Of a stretch of DNA of 64,000 nt, positions 18,602 to 28,151 are shown in pieces (the stretch's first letter is position 1; the number at the start of each line of letters is the position of its first letter). Both the position numbers and the translations under genes were made by a program. This DNA is from Lepidurus packardi (Eukaryota; Arthropoda; Branchiopoda; Notostraca; Triopsidae). The notes under the pieces are model-generated. The model was not told the DNA's origin and ran no database searches. It saw only the letters and a program-made list of their open reading frames with translations. The stretch is taken from the NCBI GenBank assembly GCA_023053545.1, contig JAKZAN010000003.1:963501-1027500 (forward strand), read 5' to 3'.

Positions 18602-21600
18602 CTCCCCCCCGAGCAGCTACTCGGGGCTCCGACGAGCTGCTCCGATTCCTCTTCAGCTGGCGCGGCGTCGAGCAGGGCAAGCTTATGTATCGGGCGGTGG
18701 TACATTCCCGAGTCCGTCTCCACCATTGCCGAACGAACGCAGCCATCGCTTCCCCTGAAGACTTCAGTGATTCTTCCGTGCAGCCACTTCCCGCGAAGCA
18801 GGTTGGGTTCAAGAACTAGAACTGCATCTCCTCCCTGAAAATCCCGTTGGCGGGTGCGCCACTTCGGACGACTGGTGTGGGTAGGTACATAGTATTTCTT
18901 CCAGATGTCCCATAACATGGTGGTAACACCTTGCAGGTACTTATAGAGTTTGCGGGGATTATTTTCGACCTTATCCCCGGCAGGTACGAAGTTCGATGAC
19001 GATCTTTGGTGGAGAAAATCGTTTGGGGTAATAACTCGCATGTCTTTTGGATCCGAGCTAACGTACATTAGCGGCCGACCGTTCAAAAATCCGGTGATTT
19101 CGGACAGCAGAGTTCTTAATATCTCTTCGGTAATGTAATTCCTTTTCTCCTTCTCGATAGCCAATACCTTGTAAAGTGCCCGCTTTGCCGACTTTACTAA
19201 ACTTTCATGTACACCCCCGAAATGCGGGGCCAGTGGCGGTTGGAATCTCCATTCAATGCCTTGCTCCGTGCAGAATCCTTTCAGGGAGTTATCTTCGCGG
19301 GTAGCTTGAGCTAGTTGGTTCAGCTCCCTTTCCGCTCCAACAAAATTCGTTCCATTGTCGGAGTAGATGCTCAATGGCTTGCCGCGGGTCGCAACAAAGC
19401 GACGTAGTACAAGTAGGAAATCATCCGTCGACAGGGTACGCGCAAGATCGAGGTGAACCGCTCTTGTCACCATGCAAGTGAAAATGGCACCGTAACGTTT
19501 TACGACACGATTATTACCCAGAAGAACTTCCAACGGCCCAAAGTAGTCGACGGACGTGTGGGTAAATGGAGGCGAAACATGTAGGCGTTCCACAGGAAGG
19601 TTTCCCATAAGTTGCGTGGCTGGTTTTGCAACGTCGATTTTGCACTCCATGCAGCTCCTTCGGACTCTCTTCACCGCTTCGCGCCCGTTGATGATCCAAT
19701 ATGTCTCCCTCAGGTGTGCCAGGACATGGTTGACACCTGCGTGCAACAATCGACGGTGGAAGTCTTCGATTATTCGCTGAGTTAAAGGGTGTTTTGGTGG
19801 TAAAAGCACCGGGTGCTTATTCTCGAAAGGCAGATCAGCTGCTTCCAGTCTTCCACCGACTCGCAACAATCCATCTGCGTCCAGAAATGGATCGAAAGGC
19901 AATATTTTCGACGTTCGCGTCAAACTGGTGCCTTCACGTAGTCTACTGACGTCAGGACTGAATGCTTGCCACTGACAAGCCTTCAGGAGGGCTTTTAATG
20001 ATTCCGTTAAGTTGCGAAACCCGGAGCAATCCTCCGTCCGTACGCTCTCCCAGTCGACGTCGTTGGCTTGTGACGTTACGAAACAACGTTGCTCGTAGGT
20101 TGTTCTCATCTCTTCCGGGTTAACAATCCACGGAATATCTCGCGGCCAAGCATCTTCCTTTAGCAAAAGGAAATCAGGGCCCTTTGACCAGGACTGCATA
20201 TTTTCATGGTTGATATCCAAACCAGATCGTGTGGCAATGTCACTGCTGTTACGCTTGCCGGGTACGTAGCGCCATTCGTCGGGGCGCGTCAGAGTTTGGA
20301 TCTCACCGATCCGGTTACTAACGAACGGTTTGTAATACGAGGAAGTACCCCGGATCCAGTTGCGGACACATGAGCTGTCCGTCCAAAAGTATCTGCAATC
20401 AACCGTCCTTCGTAGTGCCCTCCCCACGTAGGTGGCCAGTCGAGCTCCTAACAGAGCTGCGTTCAGCTCTGCTTTCGCGATCGAAATAGTTTTGAGAGGG
20501 GTAAGTTTCGTTTTGGCCATAACGATGTTAGTGCGTACGCTACCATCCTTATAGACCACTCGGGTGTACACGACTGTCGCTACGGCTTCCTGAGAAGCGT
20601 CTCCGAACGTATGTAGTTCTACCCGGTCAATTGAATCCTCTTCAGGGAATAGGCATCTGGGTATTTCTACTCTTCGTAGGTCTCGAAGTACCAACAGCCA
20701 CTCGCGCCACCACTGGCTCGCTTCTTCCGGAATATCATCATCCCAGCCCAGACCGCCGAGACCCAATTCTCGCAGTTTAACTTTTGCCTTAACGGTCAGC
20801 GGTGCGAGGAACCCCATTGGGTCAAACATCTCCGCTAAGACTTTCAGTAGTCCCCTTCGGGTAAACACGACGTCATGCGGATCGGCCATCCCTGACGTTA
20901 GAATGTCTCGTGATGGCACCCACAGTATCCCTAGGACCTTCGCGGACTCCTGGTCACTCAACGCACCGTAACGTGTTTCCTCTGTCCCGACAGAATCTAG
21001 AATACGAGGGCAGTTCGTGACCCATTTTCCCAAGTGAAAATCTCCGCGAATTAAAAGGTCCACGACCCCTTGGATCCTCGGGATCCCTCGGTCTTTGGTG
21101 GCACTACTATCCAGATAATCATCCATGTACAGGTTTTGAGTTAGGGCCAACGCCGCTTCGGGAAAATCCGCTCCGTATTCCTCAGCAATCCTGCGGACAG
21201 TATGTATCGCGATGAAGGGCGAGCAAGTGTCACCGAAAGCGAGACGATCCATCTGCAGGACTTCGATCGCTTCCGCGCCCTCTCCCTTCCATAGAAAACG
21301 GTGATAGCGGGCATCTTCTTCGCGAAGTCGGATCCGACTGAACATCGCTTCTATGTCCGCCACGAAAGCGACATCATGCTCTCGGAACTTACAAAACACG
21401 TCCGGAATCTCAGCTTGCAGGACGGGTCCTGGGAGTAGAGCGTCGTTCAAGCATTTACCTTCGAACTTGGCCGCGGAGTCGAAGACAACCCGCAGTTTCC
21501 GTTTGTCGTTGGATTTCTTGTACACCCCGTGGTGAGGTAAGAAATATTGGCGAGGGTGTTCGAGTTCCTCCTTGCCAGTAACCTTGTGGGCATAGCCTTG

Positions 21601-24042
21601 GTCAACGTATTTCTTTATGGCGTCCCTGTAGTCCGCTTCATACTCGCGATCCTTCGCGAATTTTCGTAACAGGGTCAGGAAACGTTGCTGTGCCATGGCG
21701 CGGTTGTTCGTCAGGTCCGGTTCCCCCTCTCGCCAAGGTAGGGTGATTTCATAGCCGGGGTTCAGGAACTTCGTTCCCTCCGCTACTATCTTTACTGCAC
21801 GAGAATCTTCTTTCGAGAAGATCAATCCGCTGGAGTGTTCGGTGCCGAACGACTCGGTTTCACAAAACGCCCTGAAAGTTGCGTCGAGGTTGTCGTAAGC
21901 CGCTCGGATTAGGTTGACTCGTGGTCTCTGACTACAGCCCGGTCCAATTACCCCTCTGGCAAACCAGCCGAAGTCCGTTCGTATGGCTCCTGGTTCGCCC
22001 TTCTTGCCCCGACGGACTTCAATGGGGTCGAGCAAATGGTTGTAGTTTGATCCGATAAGAAGGTGAATCTCTCCTCCGGAATCAAGCAGCGGCAAGTCCT
22101 TTAGATGAGACCATTTCTTCTTCAGATTGATCCATTTTATCCTGTCGGTATCTTCGCATACCTGCGGGATGGAGTTGAAGACAATAGGTAGCGACCCATT
22201 CTCCCCCTCAATTTCCACCTCCACTTGCTTCGTTCTGTAGTCTCTACACTGACCACCCACTCCGTGAAGCTGTAAGTCATAGCTCTCCGCTGCGAACCCC
22301 AAACGCCTTAGGAAGTCGTCTTGGATAAGACACATGTTGCTTCCTTCATCTATAAGCATGTTCGCCCACACTCTTCTTCCCTTTGCGTCGATCACTCGCA
22401 CGGCCATAACGCCTAAGGCTACCGTTTCACGGCGATTTTGAGTAGCGTGGACAGACAGTGTATTGGCGGTCTCCTTGCGGTGCAGGAGGCGGTGGTGACG
22501 GCTCTTGCAGCCGCTCACGCCACACTCCTTACCTGTCTTGCAATCCCGCGCTGAGTGTTTGCCCCGGAGGCAAAAAAAACACAACCTCCTGTCTTCGGCA
22601 AACTTCCGACGTTCGTTAATTGGTAGAGCCTGGAACTTCGGACAACTGTCTAACCGGTGATCCGCTCCGCAGTTCCAGCAGCCGGTATTCTTCGTCGGTT
22701 TCGTTGGATCGGCCGAAGCGTTGTTGCTGCGCCCTTTAACCTTCTTGTCTAGCTCTTTCTTCGACTTGTCTTGCTCTGCTGCGATATCGTACGCGTTTTG
22801 ATATGCAGCCGCTCGGTCGCAAAGCCACGTGCCGAACCTGTCCAGTTCCTGAAGGAAAGTTCCTGCCGAACAGCCTTCATTCCCCGCGAGGCGGTCTTGG
22901 ACCGACAGCTTGGCAGTGACACGTTCGATCAAGTCTCTGTGACTGCAGCCTCCGATGCGGTTGAGGTCGAAGAGGTGGGTGCGTACACGCTCCGCAAATC
23001 TCTTGAAAGCGGTGGAGCTCTTTCCGACTTCAAGCTTGTCTATGGCTTGAATGTGGGCGGCTCTCATAACGTCACGACGTCCGCAATGATCCCTTAGGCG
23101 ACTTAGTGCAGCCTTGTACGCGTCCTCGCCGCCTCCGAGACCATACACGATGTCTGTACAATCCCCGCGTAGGTTACGTCGGAGAATAGCCAACTTTTCC
23201 CCAGGGCTTTTCCATGTTTCGTGAACCAGTGATCGGAAAAGATCGACCCACTGGAACCATTCTAGCGCTGATCCTGAGTACGGATCCAGTTTAGCTTCTG
23301 AGTGTTTCGAGCAGCCAGAGCTTGCTGCGTTCCGCTTCCCCTTTCCGCAGACGTAAGCGTCAATCCAGGCGTCCGGAGCTTCGTTGTTCGTTTCCTGGTC
23401 TTCTAGCCATTCTGAAGCGCGATTTTTCGATGTTGGTGAGCTCCGTCTTGTCGCTTTCGCCTTGGGAATTTGTGTAGATTTCGTCTTGTTCAAAGCACCT
23501 TCAAGGGCCTTCACAAGATAGTTACTCAATTGTTCGGATATTTGGCTTACTGTGTCCGCTACGTCTACACCCTTTGAGGATTGATCATGTCTTGCGGGGG
23601 AATGTACCACGGACTGAGCATAGCTTCTGGTGACAATACTACTTCGCTTGTCTACGACGGAATGGGCACGGCTTCCGCTGACGTTGCTACGCTCTTCTAG
23701 GGTTGTTTGCGACTTATCATCGGGAAACTGTTTACAGTAATCTAGGACTGCTTCAGAGATCTCGGCAACCCGGTACTCATAAGTCTGATGAAGGTCGTAT
23801 TGTTTCTTTGCTTCTTCATCATCTTCATCTAGTTCCGCTAGGATTCGGTCGTTGATACTTTCGGCCTCTTCTATAACTTCTACGCATTCCTTCAAGTAAC
23901 GTTTCATAATTCTCCTTGATTTTCCTTCGCGGATGAGAGTCTCGATCTGGTTGCAACGACTGGTGACCTTGTGTCGAAGCGACTTTCGTCTCCTCTTCAG
24001 GGCATCTGCCTCGGGAACAAGTTCAGGGTTGGCATCGGCCAT
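18577..24042 (-). CDS. pol: BEL/Pao Gag-Pol polyprotein, 1821 codons, intact
   Basis: The start ATG at 24042 lies 266 bp inside the element and the frame is open to 18577 within the 3' LTR. Order by approximate residue: charged coiled-coil N-terminus 1-110; DUF1759 Gag core from ~250 (YSGSALEWFQWVDLF); zinc knuckles ~453 (CWNCGADHRLDSC) and ~488 (CFFCLRGKHSARDC); DUF1758 protease ~560 with LIDEGS, where the DSG/DTG triad reads DEG, which also occurs in other Pao-type proteases; RT ~850-1010 with a DIEAMF aspartate and YMDDYLDS at ~973; RNase H from ~1143 (FGDASQEAVA, FWTDSSC); integrase zinc region ~1441, then D in SVDYFGPL (~1500), D in YSDNGTN (~1558) and E in GGVHESL (~1606); DUF5641 at the C-terminus. 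All catalytic residues are present and no envelope gene follows. It differs in family from the BEL at 5234-12691. Confidence 0.96.
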   Translation of the reverse strand: MADANPELVPEADALKRRRKSLRHKVTSRCNQIETLIREGKSRRIMKRYLKECVEVIEEAESINDRILAELDEDDEEAKKQYDLHQTYEYRVAEISEAVLDYCKQFPDDKSQTTLEERSNVSGSRAHSVVDKRSSIVTRSYAQSVVHSPARHDQSSKGVDVADTVSQISEQLSNYLVKALEGALNKTKSTQIPKAKATRRSSPTSKNRASEWLEDQETNNEAPDAWIDAYVCGKGKRNAASSGCSKHSEAKLDPYSGSALEWFQWVDLFRSLVHETWKSPGEKLAILRRNLRGDCTDIVYGLGGGEDAYKAALSRLRDHCGRRDVMRAAHIQAIDKLEVGKSSTAFKRFAERVRTHLFDLNRIGGCSHRDLIERVTAKLSVQDRLAGNEGCSAGTFLQELDRFGTWLCDRAAAYQNAYDIAAEQDKSKKELDKKVKGRSNNASADPTKPTKNTGCWNCGADHRLDSCPKFQALPINERRKFAEDRRLCFFCLRGKHSARDCKTGKECGVSGCKSRHHRLLHRKETANTLSVHATQNRRETVALGVMAVRVIDAKGRRVWANMLIDEGSNMCLIQDDFLRRLGFAAESYDLQLHGVGGQCRDYRTKQVEVEIEGENGSLPIVFNSIPQVCEDTDRIKWINLKKKWSHLKDLPLLDSGGEIHLLIGSNYNHLLDPIEVRRGKKGEPGAIRTDFGWFARGVIGPGCSQRPRVNLIRAAYDNLDATFRAFCETESFGTEHSSGLIFSKEDSRAVKIVAEGTKFLNPGYEITLPWREGEPDLTNNRAMAQQRFLTLLRKFAKDREYEADYRDAIKKYVDQGYAHKVTGKEELEHPRQYFLPHHGVYKKSNDKRKLRVVFDSAAKFEGKCLNDALLPGPVLQAEIPDVFCKFREHDVAFVADIEAMFSRIRLREEDARYHRFLWKGEGAEAIEVLQMDRLAFGDTCSPFIAIHTVRRIAEEYGADFPEAALALTQNLYMDDYLDSSATKDRGIPRIQGVVDLLIRGDFHLGKWVTNCPRILDSVGTEETRYGALSDQESAKVLGILWVPSRDILTSGMADPHDVVFTRRGLLKVLAEMFDPMGFLAPLTVKAKVKLRELGLGGLGWDDDIPEEASQWWREWLLVLRDLRRVEIPRCLFPEEDSIDRVELHTFGDASQEAVATVVYTRVVYKDGSVRTNIVMAKTKLTPLKTISIAKAELNAALLGARLATYVGRALRRTVDCRYFWTDSSCVRNWIRGTSSYYKPFVSNRIGEIQTLTRPDEWRYVPGKRNSSDIATRSGLDINHENMQSWSKGPDFLLLKEDAWPRDIPWIVNPEEMRTTYEQRCFVTSQANDVDWESVRTEDCSGFRNLTESLKALLKACQWQAFSPDVSRLREGTSLTRTSKILPFDPFLDADGLLRVGGRLEAADLPFENKHPVLLPPKHPLTQRIIEDFHRRLLHAGVNHVLAHLRETYWIINGREAVKRVRRSCMECKIDVAKPATQLMGNLPVERLHVSPPFTHTSVDYFGPLEVLLGNNRVVKRYGAIFTCMVTRAVHLDLARTLSTDDFLLVLRRFVATRGKPLSIYSDNGTNFVGAERELNQLAQATREDNSLKGFCTEQGIEWRFQPPLAPHFGGVHESLVKSAKRALYKVLAIEKEKRNYITEEILRTLLSEITGFLNGRPLMYVSSDPKDMRVITPNDFLHQRSSSNFVPAGDKVENNPRKLYKYLQGVTTMLWDIWKKYYVPTHTSRPKWRTRQRDFQGGDAVLVLEPNLLRGKWLHGRITEVFRGSDGCVRSAMVETDSGMYHRPIHKLALLDAAPAEEESEQLVGAPSSCSGGSVGANQAK

Positions 24043-24282
24043 CTCGTAGTGATGGATGCCCAGAAAGGGTAGCTTTCCTTACCGTAGGGTTTTGTTACCA
24101 ACTGCTCCCAGGGGACCTGTTGCCGGCGATGCGACTTGAGGCCTGGCACGGTCAGGTCAAACAGATGACACACACACACACAACGGTTTTGTACGACGGA
24201 GAAACGTTAACGCAAAATTTTCAGTGGAATTTCGAAAGAAGTCACGATGTCACAATAGCTAATGTTTGTCAATCACGAAACC

Positions 24283-24308
24283 ACCAAGATCCGGCCCGGA
24301 GGACCAAA
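24283..24308 (-). promoter_or_regulatory. Primer binding site of the minus-strand BEL
   Basis: On the coding strand TGGTCCTCCGGGCCGGAT follows the 5' LTR after one base or so. It resembles the complement of an animal tRNA-Tyr 3' end with a few mismatches; the tRNA identity is tentative. Confidence 0.45.
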
Positions 24309-24680
24309 TGAATGTACGGAATGGACTGTATACTTTTTTATCAGGGATGAAATGCTGGCTGGTGGTTTCAGACGGACTTTAGCGTTGAATTAGAATAGAG
24401 GTTTATTGAATATCGAATAATACTTGACAACAGAAGGATAACAAACAAGAAAAGGGGGTCACACTTGGGTGCAGAATTACACCTCTCTGTTGTCTACCGC
24501 AACTCGTTGCTACTGGAATTCACGGAAGAATATCTCGGATCCTTGATCCCCACTCTTTCACACTCAACTTCTCTCTTGCGACTCAGCACTGGCTACTGAC
24601 TACTTACTACTTACTGCTGACTAAGGGGTCACGTCTTCTCCTACTACTTGTCCTCCTATTTTGCTTGGTTCGCACCAACA
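24309..24680 (-). repeat. BEL 5' LTR (element on minus strand)
   Basis: Same 372-bp sequence as 18230-18601. A short (CA)n run at about 24166-24182 lies in the leader between it and the ATG at 24042. Confidence 0.95.
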
Positions 24681-24686
24681 AGCAGT

Positions 24687-25079
24687 GTTTACTTTATACA
24701 CAATGCTTGTATGTGGTTAATAAATTGGTAATCCGGAACCTAACCCAATGCTACTGTGAGCTAAGTAACATTTTCTGGTACCGAAACCCGGGAATCATTG
24801 AATAGTGTCACGAACTTGAGTTAATCTGACATGGCTACAAGTGATCTCGCCCCGCCCGTAGACGTGCCGTTCGTAAATGACCTGAGGGGACTTAAACAAA
24901 CGCGAACAAACGCCAAACGTACGCTCACTCGTGTTATCAACCGAATCTAAACCCATATCGCTTAGCGAGGGAATCGAAGTGCACTGAAAGTTTATCGTAT
25001 CCACCTAACCGACGCTTTCGAGGATTGTATGAACGGTACTCTCCTCCTCTCGCACTCTACTTTCTGAAGCTAAGCGAAA
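24687..25079. other. Unassigned flank
   Basis: No coding motif or repeat pair that I can support. Confidence 0.3.
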
Positions 25080-26095
25080 TCGAAGGAAACGGAACTACGA
25101 CTTCAACAAGCCACGTGGGCTGAAGAAAATCACCTTCATGAGGTTTCGGAAGCTGCAAGCCGATTTAGAGGAACAATTGATTCGTATAGAATCAGCGAAG
25201 CAACAACGGGCCCTAGCAGACTAGTTGAAGCTCACCAACATTCAAGCGGCGTTGTACGAGAGCGCCATTGAAAAGGAAGAAATGCCACCCGATGGCGAAG
25301 CTGAACGTGCGAGACCAGAGGAGGCCACGCCCCATAATACACCGTTACAATCACCGCACGAATCGCCAATAGCCCAGAAGGGCAACCGAAATAACTTTGC
25401 TCTCCAACGATCTCCGGACTCCGTACCTGGGGAATCTCGTATCACCGACCAGACCCCGACCCAGCGTGCCCGGCCGACCTGCGTTGCCTTCCCAAGTAGC
25501 CCATCCCTACGCGACTTGGCTTGCGGACGTCAAGCCAAGGCTCGACCTGAATCCCTTTGATGGCGACCCGAGGGAGTGGCCCCTCTTCATCGACAAGCAT
25601 ATAGCCAAAACCCAACTTGTCTCGCCGCTCAAAGCAATACGGCGCTCACATAAACCCAGGAAAAATGCAAACGGTGGACACTTATCTGCAAGTGCAAGAT
25701 TCCCTAGTAAATAGCGTTCTCTGGCATTGACAGGGGGATAATTAGGCAATGCGCAATTAAACTTTGCAACTACAGCCGCCTGATGTTTGCAAAAAGCCCC
25801 ATTTTAACCAGCCAGGCATTTGCAGACTCCGTGAATGATGTTCAAGCAATACTCTCTCCAATGACTTTCGTCTTTACATTTTACCAAATATTCATCCTCT
25901 GACTGACGATGAATATCTTCGTCCGCAATCGACTTCGTTCGATCTAAAATACTCCGAAAGTACAGAGATGGGCCGCGCGGCGATTATGGGCAAACTCAAG
26001 TATACGATTTACGTAAAACTCGGGCAGCACGCTTACGATATAATCAACAAGCGCTGCTGGATTCAAAGCCTTGAGTCGCCTGAGCATCATATCCT
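25080..26095 (+). pseudogene. BEL-type Gag relic
   Basis: Broken frames encode a charged helical segment, then a proline/serine-rich linker, then DLNPFDGDPREWPLFI at ~25546-25594. That block is the DUF1759 hallmark also seen as FSGDPKEWPMF in the BEL at 5234-12691. The rest of Gag decays through several stops. No LTR, protease or RT is attached, so this is an old fragment. Confidence 0.6.
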
Positions 26096-26296
26096 TAGAA
26101 CTCTGACTGTAACCTCCGCTTAGTTATTCGTGTTGTTTGAACGTGTGACCAGCTTGTTCTCAACACGGAAAGACAAAGCCCATTCTTTTCTTTTTTCCAG
26201 CGCCCCTCGCCATATTTCATGAATTGCGAACGTCAGGAGTCTCGCGCTTGAGATTCTCAAACGCTTCGCTACAGGCAATGATGATGTGGCATACAG

Positions 26297-27464
26297 CAGC
26301 GGTCCCCAATCTTTTCGGTATGGCGTACCACCTACACGGATAAAATTTTCCTGCGGCCCAAGCTTTGTGACTGGGTTGGTGGGTGAAAAAGTGATACACA
26401 ATTATAAAGATCTAAAAGTCCATTTATTATTACATGGCAAAATACAACGAATAATTACAAAATTAACAAATGATCAATGGGAGCCTTGAGCCTGCTTTCC
26501 GGCAATTAAACACTCCCACCTGGGTGTGATGGGAGAGAGAGAAACTCGAAGTGTGTTCGCGAAATCCAGCCTATTGCGTTGCTTGGTTTTTATGGCTGTC
26601 ACAGCAGAAAATCCTGACTCGCAAAGGTAAGACGAAGGAAACGGGAGCAGACTTTTCAGCGCTTTGGTAACAATTTGGGGATACTCCACTTTGACTTTAA
26701 TCCAGAATGTATGGAGGTCTGCAAATAGAGTTGTGGCAAATAGACATTTCAGCCCACCATCATTAGCAAGTTCCAGTAACTGGCTCTCTTCTTGCAGTGA
26801 TAAGCCCGATTCAACTGGCCTATTAATAAACGGGTCGCGGATTCATTCCTTCCCTGATCGTGGATCTTTTGTCACGGGGAAGTAACGTTCAAATTCTTGC
26901 GAAAGATGAGACAGATGACCTCGCACCAACTGAGAGAAGAAGGACTCGGCTCAGAATCTTTCATGACCTCAGCTAAGGTTCGGAACATATCAAAGATCCC
27001 GATGCTAACCCGGCGCCCCCATAACTCAAGTTTCGATTTAAATGCGGCCACTTTATCTGCCGATTTATGCATGATGCAGTCACTGCGACCAGCATATGGT
27101 TTGCGAAAGTAGGCGCGGGTGAAGTGAAGTTCGCCAATCACCTTCCATAGGCTCAATTGTGGAGAAGTCCAGGGAGTGATGCTTGTGTTGCGGACAGTGT
27201 TTCACATTTCAGTGGGTCACATTTCGGGAACGATATTTTCCCACTCCTCTGCCAACGTTAGTCCTGGCTCCCTACCTTCCTCTAGTAACGGACAGAAATT
27301 GGCAAAGAAACGAAAAAATGACCTACTAAAAAGTGACCATTGGTTGCGGAGCGGCTGTAAATTTGGGTGGTGTGCTTAGTCACCCCCAGCTCACCTCTAC
27401 ACAGTGCCCAACAGGCCGCGGACCCCTTCCCAGCAGGCCGTGGCCCCCAGGTTGGGTACCGCTG
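26297..27464 (-). mobile_element. Truncated hAT element
   Basis: Terminal inverted repeats CAGCGGTCCCCAATC (26297) and, at the other end on the minus strand, CAGCGGTACCCAACC (ending 27464), the typical hAT terminus. It encloses the 3' half of a transposase gene only. The flanks do not form a duplication (GCATACAG left, ATCTAGCG right), so one side has been rearranged. The right flank is 28S rRNA sequence. Confidence 0.75.
26487..27290 (-). pseudogene. hAT transposase C-terminal half (FAM200/ZBED-like)
   Basis: Minus-strand frames encode a segment with ADKVAAFKSKLELWGRRV (~27065), then, after stops, an FPVTKDPRSG-type strand and the C-terminal dimerisation domain at 26487-26710 (LLPFPSSYLCESGFSAVTAI, KQRNRLDFANTLRVSLS). 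The E in CESGF corresponds to the third catalytic acid of hAT enzymes. The BED finger and first two catalytic aspartates are missing, so it is non-functional. Confidence 0.75.
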
Positions 27465-27566
27465 ATCTAGCGAACCCACTGCCAGGGGAACGGGCCCGGT
27501 TTCGTTAGCGGGGAAAGAAGACCCCGTTGAGCTTGACTCTAGTTCGGCATTGTGGAGTCCAAGTGG
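27465..27566 (+). rRNA. 28S rRNA fragment A
   Basis: Matches the conserved 28S segment downstream of the R1/R2 insertion region, including GCGGGGAAAGAAGACCC and GTTGAGCTTGACTCTAGT, ending near GGCATTGTG. Differences from the universally conserved sequence show it is a degenerate fragment, not a working rRNA gene. It abuts a hAT end on the left and a retroelement C-terminus on the right. Confidence 0.85.
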
Positions 27567-27861
27567 TAGGTGATTCGTCTAATTTGGAGCAGGAATACTT
27601 GGAGAAATCCAGGAAATACTCCAATGACGCAAATTTTATCAATGCGTTCAAGAATTTATATTCTACGGTCACTAATCTGTCTTTTCATGCAGTTATCTTG
27701 AACAGTAGAGGTCTGATTGCCAAATCCACAGTGACGGCACTCCGGCGACTTGTATGATCCTGTGCTTAATTTGTCTGGAGAAGACCATGGAAATCTGAAG
27801 GATGTTCAACCAATCGACTGCTATCGCCCGGAAATAACCACCGCTCCATCCTGCTGCCTAA
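27567..27861 (+). pseudogene. R2-clade-like retroelement C-terminus and 3' tail
   Basis: The open frame through 27757 contains [20 protein letters not shown], then YSNDANFI, FHAVILNSRGLIAKS and a final LRRL. This layout resembles the C-terminal restriction-like endonuclease end of R2/NeSL-type LINEs (V...D...K.YY, then an RG..S...L motif). About 100 bp of possible 3' UTR follow before 28S sequence resumes. The call rests on motif resemblance only. Confidence 0.5.
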
Positions 27862-27916
27862 AATAATCATTGCGAAGCAGTATTCGCCAGGCGTAGGATT
27901 GTTCACCCACCTACAC

Positions 27917-27954
<38 letters not shown>

Positions 27955-28083
27955 CGTCTTACCCTACTGACGACCATTGTCGTTGCGATAGTAATCCTGC
28001 GAAGTACGAGAGGAACCGCAGGTTCGGACAATTGGTTCGCGCACTTGGTCGAGCGGTCAGTGGTGCGAGGCTACGTCCGTCTG
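27862..28083 (+). rRNA. 28S rRNA fragment B (3' region with sarcin-ricin loop)
   Basis: Contains GATTGTTCACCCAC, GAACGTGAGCTGGGTTTAGA, CCGTCGTGAGACAGGT and AGTACGAGAGGAACCGCAGG, the alpha-sarcin/ricin loop region of 28S rRNA. About 400 bp of normal 28S between fragments A and B are replaced by retroelement sequence. The right edge breaks off near CGTCCGTCTGAT. Confidence 0.93.
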
Positions 28084-28151
28084 ATTCAAAAACGCTAGAA
28101 TTTACGATTTCGGATGTCCGGAAGAGGCCGATCGCGAAGTTCGAGGACTAA

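Larger units (their letters stand above)
18230..24680 (-). mobile_element. Apparently intact BEL/Pao element
   Basis: Two 372-bp LTRs (18230-18601 and 24309-24680) that I read as identical, a 6-bp target duplication AGCAGT (18224-18229 and 24681-24686), a polypurine tract (CGGGGGGGAG on the coding strand) against the 3' LTR, and a single uninterrupted 1821-codon Gag-Pol frame. This is the best candidate in the window for a recently active autonomous element. Confidence 0.96.

Noticed and set aside
22771-23097. Plus-strand open frames opposite the BEL polyprotein
   Set aside because: Antisense shadows of an intact coding frame with no motifs of their own.
27465-28083. Functional 28S rRNA gene
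   Set aside because: About 400 bp of conserved 28S are missing between the fragments and conserved bases are changed.
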